Notes: generated by a model not told the origin, from the letters alone. 64,000 nt of DNA from Pseudobdellovibrionaceae bacterium (GCA_947444305.1 CANEZP010000004.1:62001-126000); one strand, 5' to 3'. Positions 17,318 through 26,690 are shown, counted from the first letter of the stretch. Made by a program: numbers and translations.

Positions 17318-18111
17318 CCTTGTTGCGGCTTAAGATCGAGCAAGCGTAGGTACTGCGAAGCGGTGTTTGAAGCTTCGGTGCCTTTGAATTCACGGTCGAC
17401 CTTTTCGTAGGTCTCGCGCGCTTTGTTTAAATCACCCTTCATTTCGTGAGCGACGCCGGTCTTAAGCCACGCTTCGGGGTGAAAGGACTTGAGATCTTTG
17501 CTGTCTAAAATTTCTTTGTATTCTTTGATGGCGTCTTCGGCCTTCTGATTTTCGAGGTAAGCGAGACCGCGGTGCATGTGCCAGAAACCGGCGAGCAGGT
17601 CGCTATCGGAAGGTTTGTACTTCGGCGCTTCGAGCACCTGCAAAGCCGCGGGATATTGCTTTTGCTGGACTAGGAAGTTAGCCAAATTAAGTGCCGACAC
17701 CATCGCCGCTTTGGTGTGCGCATGCGCGCGGATAGCCTCGGTCAACTTGGCCACGGTGGCCGAATATTCTTTTTCGTAATCGGCGGGTTTGTCGACGTCG
17801 GCAACCTTGATGGTTTTATCTTTGCCGATGGCCATGTCTTGCATTTTTTTGGCGCGCGACTCGCGAAGTTTGGTGTCGGTATCGCGCAGTTCAACCTCTG
17901 GCTTGAACAAGGCTTCGGCCGCCTTACGCTCTTGCGAGGCCGAATAATAACCGTACGCCGTGTAGCCTAGGGCGACGACCGCGGCGAGCGATACAACCGC
18001 TAAAATAGCCTTCGCGTTGCGCTCGATCCAGTGGAACATCTTTTCCGAAAATGTCATGAACATGTCGGGACCTTGGATGTCTTGCTTGGTCAATTTTTCT
18101 TTCGAACTCAC
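17314..18111 (-). CDS. yfgM: YfgM-like TPR membrane protein
   Basis: Inner-membrane protein with one N-terminal anchor (AILAVVSLAAVVALGYTAYG, about residues 35-54) and a periplasmic TPR-like domain of helix pairs, including AALQVLEAPKYKPSDSD, AYLENQKAEDAIKEYKEI and MKGDLNKARETYEKV. YfgM in E. coli associates with the SecYEG translocon and periplasmic chaperones. Coupling to bamB by overlap suggests a shared role in delivering outer-membrane proteins. At 265 residues it is longer than E. coli YfgM (206), with a Lys/Asp-rich insert near residues 75-110. Confidence 0.75.
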   Translation of the reverse strand: MSSKEKLTKQDIQGPDMFMTFSEKMFHWIERNAKAILAVVSLAAVVALGYTAYGYYSASQERKAAEALFKPEVELRDTDTKLRESRAKKMQDMAIGKDKTIKVADVDKPADYEKEYSATVAKLTEAIRAHAHTKAAMVSALNLANFLVQQKQYPAALQVLEAPKYKPSDSDLLAGFWHMHRGLAYLENQKAEDAIKEYKEILDSKDLKSFHPEAWLKTGVAHEMKGDLNKARETYEKVDREFKGTEASNTASQYLRLLDLKPQQG

Positions 18112-18144
18112 TGCTGATCTCCTCTGTCGTTTTCTTTCGGCGAT

Positions 18145-19266
18145 TTATTTCTGGCGATTGGTCATTTCTTTTAATGTCGAGAACGGTCGGGCCATGCGGC
18201 CGTGGTGATGCTGGCGCAAATTCGCGATGGACTTGATGCGCACTTCGGCTAGACGGTCGGCCGCCAGGTGAGTGGCGATTTTTTGTTCGCGCGAAATCCG
18301 GTAGACCTGCAGCAAATTGTCGTAGACCTGCGCCGTTTTCTCAAACGCACGCTCGCGCGAGTAGCCTTCGAGCTCAACGAACACGTTCATTAAGCCGCCG
18401 GCGTTGATCACGTAATCGGGGGCGTACAAAATGCCGAGCTCAAGGAGCGCGTCGCCGTGGCGGTGTTCGGCCAATTGATTGTTCGCACCACCGGCCACGA
18501 TCTTACAGCGCAATTCGCTGATCGTTTGGTCATTGATCACCGCGCCCATCGCGCACGGCGCGAGCACGTCGCACTCGCTGGTGATGACCTTGTCGGGGTC
18601 GATCACGGCCGTCCCGTATTTTTCGGAGATTTTTTGCACGCGTTCTTTGTCGATGTCGGCGACCGATACGCGGGCCCCCTCTTTGGTCAGGTAATCCACC
18701 AAATGCGAGCCGACGTTGCCGAGGCCTTGCACCGAGATACGGACGTCTTTGAGCGAGTCACTTTTAAATTTCTCTTTGACCGAAGCCTTGATCCCCATCA
18801 GTACGCCGTGCGCGGTGAACGGCGAAGGATCGCCCGAGCCACCGAAGGATTGCGGAATACCGGTCACGTAAGGCGTTTCCATGAAGATGTAGGCCATGTC
18901 GTGAACCGTCGTGCCGACGTCTTCGGCCGTGATGTATTTGCCGTTCAACGAATTGACGTAAGCGCCGAAGGTTCGAAACAGCGCTTCGGTCTTATCTTTT
19001 TTGGGATCGCCGATGATGACGGCTTTACCGCCGCCCAAATTTAAACCCGCGGCCGAAGCCTTGTAAGTCATGCCTTTACTCAAACGCAAAACGTCTTTCA
19101 GCGCGTCTTCTTCGTTTGCGTAATTCCACATCCGCGTGCCGCCGAGCGCGGGCCCGAGCGTCGTGTTGTGGACGGCGATAATGGCTTTGAGTCCGCAATC
19201 TTTATCATAGCAAAAAACGACCTGTTCATGATCGCCATGCTTTTCGATCATTTCAAACGTAAGCAA
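18145..19266 (-). CDS. Leucine (branched-chain amino acid) dehydrogenase
   Basis: NAD-dependent oxidative deaminase of the Leu/Phe/Val dehydrogenase group, converting leucine to 4-methyl-2-oxopentanoate plus ammonia. Motifs: HEQVVFCYDKDCGLKAIIA, TTLGPALGGTRMW, GLNLGGGKAVIIGDP with the catalytic Lys, and the nucleotide fold VQGLGNVGSHLVDYL. The frame reaches GTG 19281, but TTG 19266 has an ideal GGGGGAGG five bases upstream and gives an N-terminus like known leucine dehydrogenases. yfgM starts 33 bases after its stop. It could supply branched 2-oxo acids for fatty acid primers. Confidence 0.82.
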   Translation of the reverse strand: MLTFEMIEKHGDHEQVVFCYDKDCGLKAIIAVHNTTLGPALGGTRMWNYANEEDALKDVLRLSKGMTYKASAAGLNLGGGKAVIIGDPKKDKTEALFRTFGAYVNSLNGKYITAEDVGTTVHDMAYIFMETPYVTGIPQSFGGSGDPSPFTAHGVLMGIKASVKEKFKSDSLKDVRISVQGLGNVGSHLVDYLTKEGARVSVADIDKERVQKISEKYGTAVIDPDKVITSECDVLAPCAMGAVINDQTISELRCKIVAGGANNQLAEHRHGDALLELGILYAPDYVINAGGLMNVFVELEGYSRERAFEKTAQVYDNLLQVYRISREQKIATHLAADRLAEVRIKSIANLRQHHHGRMARPFSTLKEMTNRQK

Positions 19267-19378
19267 AACAGCCTCCCCCACGAGGGGATATAGGTGGATT
19301 TTTGTGCTTACGAAGAATAGGAGTTTAAAGGATCAGAGCCAAGCATTTTCGTGCGCGTGTTCGAGACATGGCCCGCGG

Positions 19379-22300
19379 CTATTGACGCAACAAATAATAT
19401 TGTTTCTCGCCGAACAGAGCGAATCGCGCAGCGCCGGTGCCAGATTGGTTCAGCGTGGTGAGGCCATTCAGGCTTCCCGCGCTCACCACCAGTGTTGCCC
19501 TGGCGCTTCCGCCATAAACATACGCGTTTCCGGAATTGCAATTGGCATTCGCGAAGGTGATCCAAGTTTCGGCCGCATTACCTTGATAAAGATAATAGAA
19601 ACCGCTCCCTAATCCATACTGAGCGGGAATTATGCCGCGCATCCCGCCCGTGAAAGGTGTCGGTAAAAAGGCACCGGTCGTCGATAGAGCGGCATTGGAG
19701 GTACCGCCGCAAACCGGCGTTCCCGCGGACTCGAACGCAAATGCCGATTTGTTCGCGGAGACCGGATCGGTAACGACGAATAGAGGAGCGCTTTCATCGG
19801 CTCCGAGACCTAGGCAGGTCACTTGGCTTCCGCTCACGGGGTCGGCGTGTATGAGGGTGGTGCCGAGCGAACTCATGACGGGATTAACAGGTATTGCTTT
19901 AAACGAGGACAAATTCCCAATGCCCACCGCATAGATTTTAGAAGCGCACTCGGCGAAACCGATATTGCCGATGAAACCCTGGGGGCCGAGCGACAGTGAG
20001 TCTGTCACACCAAGGGCCGTCCCGGACCAAGTGGTCCCGGTCAGCGCCGGAAAGTTTCCAATGACCACTTCGAAGCTGATGGTGTGTTGCGCTTGGATGA
20101 TTGGTCGCGGATTTAAACCGCCACTTACGGTAACGTCGCTGATATCCTCGGGCGAAACGGTTTCCACCGGTGCCCAATTTACGGATAAAGAGTCGCCCGA
20201 ACCATTCAATGACCCGAAAAGATATTGGGCCTGCGCTCCACGGCCGATCGCCACGAACACGTTTCGTCCGTTCGATCGGTTCACCAAGAAGACTTTAGAA
20301 AAATCCACGCCGGCCGCGACGTTGCCGGCCACCGGAAGACCGAGAAGCTTCAACGATTGACCCGCAAAATTGCCACTGTTCGCGGGTACATAGCCAAGAC
20401 TCAAGGTTGTGCCGTCGGAGATCACCATGAGCGGCGAACCACCGTCTATCTCCTGGGCGCTGGAGGCAAGGACATTAAAATTGCTCGTCACGCCGAGCGC
20501 GGCCGATCCGGTTTTTATTCCCGGCAAAGGTTCGCTCACCGTAAGGGCGCGCAGTGGGCCACCACTTGGCGTGAGCGCCGTCGTAAACGTGAGGTGATCA
20601 TTCAGCAAAGGCAGCGCCGTCGTAAACCAATTCAATATATTGCCGGCCGACCAACTCACCCCGTCCCCCGCCACGCCGGCGGAAGCCGTATTGGTGATCC
20701 GTCCATCGGAATTGAGATGCAGGGCCTGCGCGTCGAAGGTGACGCCGGCACCAAGCAGAGCAAGTTCATAGAACAAACCGTGATAGCCAACCGATACAAT
20801 ATCGGTCGCGACCGCGGCTAGCCCGTAACTTACCGGCAAAGTCGAATGCCCGATCGTCACGGAAGGTTGTTGCACGCGAACCATCGACGTCAGTACTCCC
20901 GCATCGGCCGTGCGAAATCTTAAATCTAAATCGGTCATTGTGCAGTCGCCCGACACGCCGTCCTTCGGATCAACGATGATGCTCAAAAAATCGGCGGGAT
21001 TCCGCTTAATATCCTTTGCGCTGAAACAATTGGTGGGCACCATCGAGGTTGTCGATACGCCCATGTAATCAAAAGGAGCGTAGACGGGACCACCCGTGGA
21101 GCAGCCGCTCCACCGCAATTTGAAACTTACCGTTTGGTCCGTTCCGTTTATCGAAAAAATATTATTCAGCAAATCGCCGGCCGGGATCGCGGTCGAACCG
21201 CCGACTTCGGGAACGATGTTACCCGGTGACGGGCAAGCCGTGGCGCCGACCAACATCAAAGAATCGGACTCGAAAGAATCGGGCAATCCGGGATCGTGCC
21301 CAACCGGCAAACTAACGCGGAACTTAACCGAAGTGTCCGCGTTCGCGTCACTCATCGAGGGATGAAGACTCCGGAAGGCAGAGTTCAAAGAGACCGCGAG
21401 GAAGCTACCGGCGTGCGTTCCGAAAGAATAATCGGCGACGGAGAGCGTGGCCCATGAGCCCGAGCCGTTGAATTCCGCTTCGACCGAGGTCACGTCACTC
21501 GCTTTGATGAAACGACCGTTCGCCTGCACGATCAATTTATGTTCGCCGTTGGTCGCGTGGGATTTCAATAAACGCACCCCCGCGTGCAAACCCGGACCGT
21601 AGACCTCACTCGCGTTGGGCGTCGTGCCGACGAGTTTGAACATCGGGGCGGCCATGGCTCCACCCTCGAGCGCGATACCGGCGTTGGTGAATTTTCCGGC
21701 GACCATCGGACAAACGATGACATCGTAATCGCCGAGCGAAGTGCCGGGCTCAAGCGGCGCGGTCAGTTCACTTAACGGCGCGGGAACTTCGCCGCCGAAT
21801 TGTTTAAAACCAAATTCTTGTAAACGGGCGCACTCTAACCCATCGCCCATATCACGCAAGTCGACGTAATTTGCGCCGACGATTCGCCGTCGCGCCATCA
21901 CGCGCGCCGAGCTTACGCCTTGCGCATTGGCCGCGCCGGGAAGGTATTCCCAATCGAGCGTGAGGTTTGCGCCGTTGACCGAACCGTTAAGGAAAGAGTC
22001 GTAAGTTCCCATCGTCATTGCCTTGAACGGCCCGCGCATGCCGGCTAATCCGTCGTGCCCGTTGTTCAGATTGCGATGGCGAAATATCAAATGGTCGCTA
22101 AAATCGGTCGCGCTATTCAAACACACATTGCCGGTCGAGGCCGCGTTAAATCCGGCGCCGCCCGCTTCGGGCCAAGCGTATTTAGTCGCGGTCGAGCTGG
22201 CCGTGCTTGCACTTCCGTTCCACAGGAATGGAAATGCGCCGTTGCTTCCGGATTGAAATGCGCCGCTAACGGTGATGTTCGAATTGTTCTCGAAGCACGC

Positions 22301-23104
22301 CGTTTGCGCCGTCGCCGCCGGCCCGAAAAAGCCGATGAAAAATTTCTGCGCACGTTCGCTTTCAAAAACCGGCATACCATTTTCAAATTGCCGGCGTTCG
22401 TACTCAGGGATATCGACTTTTAAGATACGCGTGTTGGCGGCGTCATTCAGAATAGGCGAACCGAGATGCAAGTCTTTCAGGTCGGTGAGAACTTCTCCGT
22501 TCAACACGTAATCGAAACGCGCGTTTCCATCCAGAACGAACGCGTTGAACCAGCCGTTAAACATGTATTGCGACATGATAAGCATGCTAGGTTTGCCGCC
22601 CGGTGGTTTGAACCGGGCTTCTAGGTTGCCCGTCGGACCGGTGGGCACGGCCCCGCCCTGATTCAGATAGCGCCCGTAGATGTGACCTTCGGTCGTAGCC
22701 GTACCGATCGAGACCGGTTCGAGCACAACTTCGACATTGCCCGCGGTTAAAGTTTTGGTGAGGTCGGCGTATTTAAAATCAAGTCCGCCGCCGTCAGCTT
22801 CGTAAACCGTAAGCACTTGAATCAAGCGGTTTGAACCGGAGGGAATTTCAAGTTTGAAAGAGGACGGAATCGCGCAATCGGCTTGGCCGCAACTTTCCCG
22901 GTCCCAATGCAGGTAAGCCGGCTTGCTGATCCCGCTCCCCGTCACGTTGATGATGACCGTGCTTAAGTCCGAAGACAAAGCATCTAAGCTTTCGGAAGAG
23001 AAACTAAGTTGAACGGCCGAGTCGTTCTTTACGGCGCGGGTACAACCCGAAAGACCGAGCAGAACAATGAAAATTGAAAACGTGATATTCCACAAACGCA
23101 CCAC
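19379..23104 (-). CDS. Giant lipoprotein, 1241 residues, function unknown
   Basis: Exported protein with a lipoprotein signal (MVRLWNITFSIFIVLLG, then LSGC, Cys about residue 21). The mature part is rich in Gly, Ser, Thr, Asn and Val and poor in Lys, with many short beta-strand-like stretches; this suggests a surface beta-solenoid or Ig-like/propeller chain. Scattered Cys (for example ESCGQADC, AECASK, ANCNSG) could form disulphides. I recognise no catalytic motif or family. It begins with GTG GTG; GGGGG four bases upstream of the first supports it. It stands alone between leucine dehydrogenase and 23191. Confidence 0.7.
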   Translation of the reverse strand: MVRLWNITFSIFIVLLGLSGCTRAVKNDSAVQLSFSSESLDALSSDLSTVIINVTGSGISKPAYLHWDRESCGQADCAIPSSFKLEIPSGSNRLIQVLTVYEADGGGLDFKYADLTKTLTAGNVEVVLEPVSIGTATTEGHIYGRYLNQGGAVPTGPTGNLEARFKPPGGKPSMLIMSQYMFNGWFNAFVLDGNARFDYVLNGEVLTDLKDLHLGSPILNDAANTRILKVDIPEYERRQFENGMPVFESERAQKFFIGFFGPAATAQTACFENNSNITVSGAFQSGSNGAFPFLWNGSASTASSTATKYAWPEAGGAGFNAASTGNVCLNSATDFSDHLIFRHRNLNNGHDGLAGMRGPFKAMTMGTYDSFLNGSVNGANLTLDWEYLPGAANAQGVSSARVMARRRIVGANYVDLRDMGDGLECARLQEFGFKQFGGEVPAPLSELTAPLEPGTSLGDYDVIVCPMVAGKFTNAGIALEGGAMAAPMFKLVGTTPNASEVYGPGLHAGVRLLKSHATNGEHKLIVQANGRFIKASDVTSVEAEFNGSGSWATLSVADYSFGTHAGSFLAVSLNSAFRSLHPSMSDANADTSVKFRVSLPVGHDPGLPDSFESDSLMLVGATACPSPGNIVPEVGGSTAIPAGDLLNNIFSINGTDQTVSFKLRWSGCSTGGPVYAPFDYMGVSTTSMVPTNCFSAKDIKRNPADFLSIIVDPKDGVSGDCTMTDLDLRFRTADAGVLTSMVRVQQPSVTIGHSTLPVSYGLAAVATDIVSVGYHGLFYELALLGAGVTFDAQALHLNSDGRITNTASAGVAGDGVSWSAGNILNWFTTALPLLNDHLTFTTALTPSGGPLRALTVSEPLPGIKTGSAALGVTSNFNVLASSAQEIDGGSPLMVISDGTTLSLGYVPANSGNFAGQSLKLLGLPVAGNVAAGVDFSKVFLVNRSNGRNVFVAIGRGAQAQYLFGSLNGSGDSLSVNWAPVETVSPEDISDVTVSGGLNPRPIIQAQHTISFEVVIGNFPALTGTTWSGTALGVTDSLSLGPQGFIGNIGFAECASKIYAVGIGNLSSFKAIPVNPVMSSLGTTLIHADPVSGSQVTCLGLGADESAPLFVVTDPVSANKSAFAFESAGTPVCGGTSNAALSTTGAFLPTPFTGGMRGIIPAQYGLGSGFYYLYQGNAAETWITFANANCNSGNAYVYGGSARATLVVSAGSLNGLTTLNQSGTGAARFALFGEKQYYLLRQ

Positions 23105-23190
23105 TAACCCCCACGAAGGTTGACCTCTATTTATCGGTATTTTCGGGGGAAATTATGAATGGGTCCCGCTTTGAAACGGTCGCTTTGAGA

Positions 23191-23877
23191 CTAGGCCGCT
23201 TTCGTTCCAACAACGGAACGATCGGCGTAGGCCCGACCGCGCCAAAGGCGCTGCACGAAGAGCTGCTCATCGTCCGGCGGCGGCTGGATTTTATCGCGCA
23301 TGCATATAATGAAATCAACGGGCACGTTGTTGAGGATCACGCCGGGTTGCAAAACTTCGAAACCGATCGGCTGGACCGAAGCCGAAACCTTTAAGTCCAC
23401 CCGGGCCGGCGCAAAAATCGCCTGCGCGTCGGTGTGTTCCGTAAAGATTTTCTGCCCAAGGGATGCCATAAGGCGCGGAAAATTAATGCCGGTTTTAGAT
23501 TTACGGAAGTCAGGATTCGCGAAGATGGATTCCATACTCATCATCTTTTCTAAGCCACGCTCGCGGCACGCGCCGACGAATTCATTATTGAAATTCGTTT
23601 TCACGTACGAATGCTGCAGGACCGCCTCGGTTCTGAAATCGAAAAGCGTATAGAGGTGGATCGCCACCAAATGCTCGCGGTAAGTGATCACGGGTATAAA
23701 GTCTTGGCGGAAGAAGTCATCGGCGTTCACCGTTTTCTCCGCCTGAATATCACGAAAAACTTTGGTCCAATTGTCGTACCAGAATTTGAACGCCTGATCA
23801 TACAAGGGCAGATATTGTTTAGCACAAAAGCGTGCGGGCAAGATCGTGTACTTGAATTCGGAGGCATTAAATTCCAT
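23191..23877 (-). CDS. Unrecognised protein with weak GNAT/acyltransferase-like pattern
   Basis: A 228-residue soluble protein. The sequence pattern hints at a GNAT fold of the N-acyl amino acid synthase kind: an N-terminal helical region, VITYREHLVAIHLYTLFDF as central strands, SMESIFANPDFRKS where GNATs have the post-strand-4 loop, and PIGFEVLQPGVILNNVPVD as the last strand pair. There is no decisive motif, so the assignment is tentative. It is divergent from 24022, which is also unrecognised; the 144-base gap between them may be a shared control region. Confidence 0.45.
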   Translation of the reverse strand: MEFNASEFKYTILPARFCAKQYLPLYDQAFKFWYDNWTKVFRDIQAEKTVNADDFFRQDFIPVITYREHLVAIHLYTLFDFRTEAVLQHSYVKTNFNNEFVGACRERGLEKMMSMESIFANPDFRKSKTGINFPRLMASLGQKIFTEHTDAQAIFAPARVDLKVSASVQPIGFEVLQPGVILNNVPVDFIICMRDKIQPPPDDEQLFVQRLWRGRAYADRSVVGTKAA

Positions 23878-24021
23878 AGCTTTTACTCGGAGAAGCGAAG
23901 TTTAAACTTAAATAGTTGAGTCTGGACGATCGGTCCCCGGCCCGGCTTTAAGTCTTTGATTTGGTCTTTTGTTTGCAGTATCTGATTCAATAAAGATTCG
24001 CTAATCAAAGGACCCGGACCC

Positions 24022-24723
24022 GTGCGCAGTAACCCAAAAGACGTAAAAAAACAGCTGATCGACGATTTATACTCAATAGAGGCCCAAATCGTGCGCAAAG
24101 CCCTAGCCTACCGCTGCCACGTGAAGAGTGCCCCGGCTAACCTGCTCAATCATTTGACCGCCCTTTCGGTGACAAATCTGAGCTCAATTCAAGAGAGTTT
24201 AGCCCATCTTTCGCTAACTTTTGACCTAGCCGCCCAGGGCGACGTGAACCCTTGGGACGATCTCAAATTCCTTAAGTTAAGCATGCGAAGCCTTAATTTA
24301 ACCTACGCCTCCGATTTCTCGAACCTCATCGGTGACGAGGATATCGTCGAAGGCTACGACATGAACCGCCGGCAGATCTTTCGTAACTTGCGGTTTATGG
24401 AGATCACCAATTACTCGCTTATTCAGCTCTTGTCGCACGACTGGCCCATGCTTTTTCACCGGGCGAAGGAAGTGAACGATATTTTGATGAAGCAGGCCGA
24501 ACAAGATCTCTGGACCGGCAACGTCACGATCAAAAGCGTCGCTCCCCGCCACGTCACGCGCGAGCTACTTTGCACCCCCGCCCAGGCCTGCGAAGTCTTT
24601 CACAAATACTTTGTCCCGCTCTATTCAGGTCCGAATCGTCCCGGCGGCGTGCTCTCGGTATGCGAAGGCAAAACGCTTGATATCGAAGTCTCCGTCGATC
24701 CCGACCGCGTCGCTTTTTTATAA
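24022..24723 (+). CDS. Conserved-looking hypothetical protein
   Basis: A 233-residue soluble protein starting with GTG, with AAAGG 12 bases upstream. It is helical in the first two thirds (IEAQIVRKALAYRCHV, LNHLTALSVTNLSSIQESL), with a mixed C-terminal part ending TLDIEVSVDPDRVAFL. There is no signal peptide, membrane segment or known motif. Codon use resembles the neighbours. It is divergently paired with 23191 and convergent with the desaturase. I do not know its function. Confidence 0.55.
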   Translation: MRSNPKDVKKQLIDDLYSIEAQIVRKALAYRCHVKSAPANLLNHLTALSVTNLSSIQESLAHLSLTFDLAAQGDVNPWDDLKFLKLSMRSLNLTYASDFSNLIGDEDIVEGYDMNRRQIFRNLRFMEITNYSLIQLLSHDWPMLFHRAKEVNDILMKQAEQDLWTGNVTIKSVAPRHVTRELLCTPAQACEVFHKYFVPLYSGPNRPGGVLSVCEGKTLDIEVSVDPDRVAFL

Positions 24724-24781
24724 GCGCACGCTTCAGATTATCTTGCCTACTCTATATATTACTTAAGCGACGTGATCTTAC

Positions 24782-25747
24782 TTAAGCGACCTTACGGGTC
24801 GCTTTCCGTTCGTGAAACGGCTCGGCCAATTCAATTGCCGGTGGAAACGTCTGCCGCATGATCGTCTCGATGGGTTTCGCGCGATTCTTCAATATCCATT
24901 CGTTCGCTTCGCACCTGTTCAGCAACAACCCCGCGCCATCGACCTCGGTATGAAGCGCGTCGAGACTGTACCAAGGATGCGCCGGAAATAGGTGATGCTC
25001 GGTGTGAAGATTGAAATTCAACAAAACCGAGTGCGCAAACCACTTCGGATAAAAGCAGGATCTGGTGAAGCGCGCTTGATCGGTCGCGGGAAACCTCGCG
25101 TCGCCCTCGAACTGCGGCATGCCCAAATGATGGGGGAAATTGATGATTTCGACCATGTATAAATAGATGAGCAAACCGGCCGTTACCGCCACGGGTCCTA
25201 GCGCGAGGATCGAAAGCCCAAGGCTGAGCACGCTCATCGCCACGAAGAAAAGCTCGGACTTAGACTTCGTCGCTTTCCAAAACACGATGTGCTGCATGAA
25301 GGCGAGCACCGGCACCCAATTCTTCCACGACCAAATCACGAGCGCGCTCGTGCGGTAGCCGTCGCGTTTGAATTGCAAGAGGATGCGCGAACTCGGATCT
25401 TTTTCGACGTTGCCCGTCCATTGATGGTGGCGGAGGTGAACATCTTGCCAGCTGCGAAACGGCAAGAAACAAAAGATGCCGTAAACCGAACCAACCGCAT
25501 TGTTCCAGCGGCGCGACGTGGCCAGCGCCGAATGGACTCCCTCGTGCATCATGCCGAACGAACGGAAGTAAAAAGCGGCTAGACCACACGCGATCAAGAG
25601 GCTTACGAAAAAACCGCCGTCGAGTGCGCGGATCCCGAGCAGCGCGGTCCAGAGGATCAGATCCCCGGCCACGTGCCGAACGGTCACCTGATTTCTAATC
25701 ACGCGAGGTACGCGGCGCAAAATCTCGTGGTGGAGGGGGTTTTTCAC
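24782..25747 (-). CDS. Membrane fatty acid desaturase
   Basis: Integral-membrane di-iron desaturase acting on acyl chains. All three histidine boxes are present: MHEGVHSALA (HExxH-like), HLRHHQWTG (HxxHH) and LHTEHHLFPAHPW (HxxHH), plus NFPHHLG. Hydrophobic hairpins separate them. The frame starts at GTG 25747, where the SD-like AAGGGGA is too close; a slightly later GTG or Val codon is possible. Two 17-bp direct repeats lie just upstream. The C-terminal codons contain an 8-bp hairpin (24784-24804) that might also stop transcripts from 24022. Confidence 0.85.
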   Translation of the reverse strand: MKNPLHHEILRRVPRVIRNQVTVRHVAGDLILWTALLGIRALDGGFFVSLLIACGLAAFYFRSFGMMHEGVHSALATSRRWNNAVGSVYGIFCFLPFRSWQDVHLRHHQWTGNVEKDPSSRILLQFKRDGYRTSALVIWSWKNWVPVLAFMQHIVFWKATKSKSELFFVAMSVLSLGLSILALGPVAVTAGLLIYLYMVEIINFPHHLGMPQFEGDARFPATDQARFTRSCFYPKWFAHSVLLNFNLHTEHHLFPAHPWYSLDALHTEVDGAGLLLNRCEANEWILKNRAKPIETIMRQTFPPAIELAEPFHERKATRKVA

Positions 25748-25759
25748 TCCCCTTTATCG

Positions 25760-25820
25760 GCCGGCAGGCTTGCGGACCTAAACCAGATCTTCTCTAGTCC
25801 GCCGCCGGCAGGCTTTCGGA
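25760..25820. repeat. Two 17-bp direct repeats upstream of the desaturase
   Basis: GCCGGCAGGCTTGCGGA (25760-25776) and GCCGGCAGGCTTTCGGA (25804-25820) differ at one base and start 44 bp apart, about four helical turns. They occupy the 13-73 bases upstream of the desaturase start, in the gap after the HTH gene. They may be tandem binding sites of a lipid-responsive regulator; that role is inference. Confidence 0.5.
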
Positions 25821-25863
25821 AAACTTCGAACCCGCTTGAAACTGGCTCCGGACAATCTCCGAA

Positions 25864-26367
25864 CTACCTGAAAAGCATCCAAGACAGGACGAACATCATC
25901 AGGATCAGGCCCGCCGTCAGCAAAGCGGAGACGAGCTGTTGACGTTTGAGGTCGCGTTTCACGCTTTGAATCTGTTCAACGAGCTGGCTTTCCTTTTGCG
26001 CGTCGAAAGCCTGATTGTTCACCTTAAAGCGAACGTTCATCATGGCGGCGAGATCCGGTTGCGTAAGCATTTTCTGATTGAGGGCCAAAAACCACTCTAA
26101 AGAGCGGTAAATATGCGGTGGAACCCGGGATTCGTCCTTCATCCAGCGTGTCCAGGCCGAGGGATCGACCAACAAAAGCTGACACATTTTACGCCTCGAA
26201 AACCCTAGTTTTTCGCGGATATTTTCGAGTCCCCCATGCTGATCGCGAAAAATCTTGGTCTCGGCGGCATATCGCATTCGGAGGGCCGATTTGGGTGGGG
26301 GAACATCATTCAAAAATTCCAGAGCCCTTTTTCCTAGGCTATTGTCTTGTCCGGGATCCACTGTCAT
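25864..26367 (-). CDS. HTH-like protein with C-terminal membrane anchor
   Basis: A 167-residue protein. The middle, GLENIREKLGFSRRKMCQLL followed by VDPSAWTRWMKDES, has the spacing of an XRE-type helix-turn-helix. A linker with coiled-coil character (QKESQLVEQIQSVKRDLKRQ) leads to one C-terminal membrane helix, VSALLTAGLILMMFVLSWML, ending in FR. This architecture suggests a tail-anchored, membrane-tethered DNA-binding protein. ATG 26367 is preferred over 26382 because GAGG sits five bases upstream. Three dyads directly upstream suggest autoregulation. No named family recognised. Confidence 0.6.
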   Translation of the reverse strand: MTVDPGQDNSLGKRALEFLNDVPPPKSALRMRYAAETKIFRDQHGGLENIREKLGFSRRKMCQLLLVDPSAWTRWMKDESRVPPHIYRSLEWFLALNQKMLTQPDLAAMMNVRFKVNNQAFDAQKESQLVEQIQSVKRDLKRQQLVSALLTAGLILMMFVLSWMLFR

Positions 26368-26381
26368 ACGCACCTCATGCA

Positions 26382-26436
26382 TTGTATTTCACAATTTATA
26401 ATTGTGTTTTTCAATAGAACTAGTTGTGAAACACAA
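26382..26436. promoter_or_regulatory. Three operator-like dyads, TTGTG-N3-CACAA type
   Basis: Three 13-bp sites: TTGTATTTCACAA (26382-26394), TTGTGTTTTTCAA (26402-26414) and TTGTGAAACACAA (26424-26436). The last is a perfect dyad with 5-bp arms; the others are one-arm variants. Starts are 20 and 22 bp apart, so they lie on one face of the helix. They occupy the region 15-70 bases upstream of the HTH gene start, the place for an autoregulatory operator. Confidence 0.6.
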
Positions 26437-26690
26437 TTCCTAGACCCACGAGGTAATGGGCCACGCTTATGTATCAATAGCCAATAAATAGCCACCTACC
26501 CGCCACCTACCGCATTTCAAATTCGACTTCGTATTATAACTATAAGTCACACCATTAAGTGCTTGATTTATATAGGATATGGATGGACGATTGAGTCTGT
26601 ATTCGCGCTGAATCTAAGAAAACCTTCGCTGATTTGGTGCGTCTAATTAGATTTTATATACTTATTTTTCACACGCGAGATTGATGCAGC
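26437..26690. other. AT-rich gap before the recombinase, with a tandem repeat
   Basis: 254 bases without a gene. GCCACCTACC occurs twice in tandem (26491-26500 and 26502-26511) with an 11-bp period, about one helical turn. Several TATA-like words follow (for example around 26535 and 26569), but I cannot single out a promoter. No inverted repeats suitable for a DNA inversion switch were seen. Confidence 0.35.

Noticed and set aside
24763-24790. Short direct repeat TTACTTAAGCGAC near the desaturase stop
   Set aside because: Only about 11 bases are shared, in a convergent gene tail; too short to interpret.
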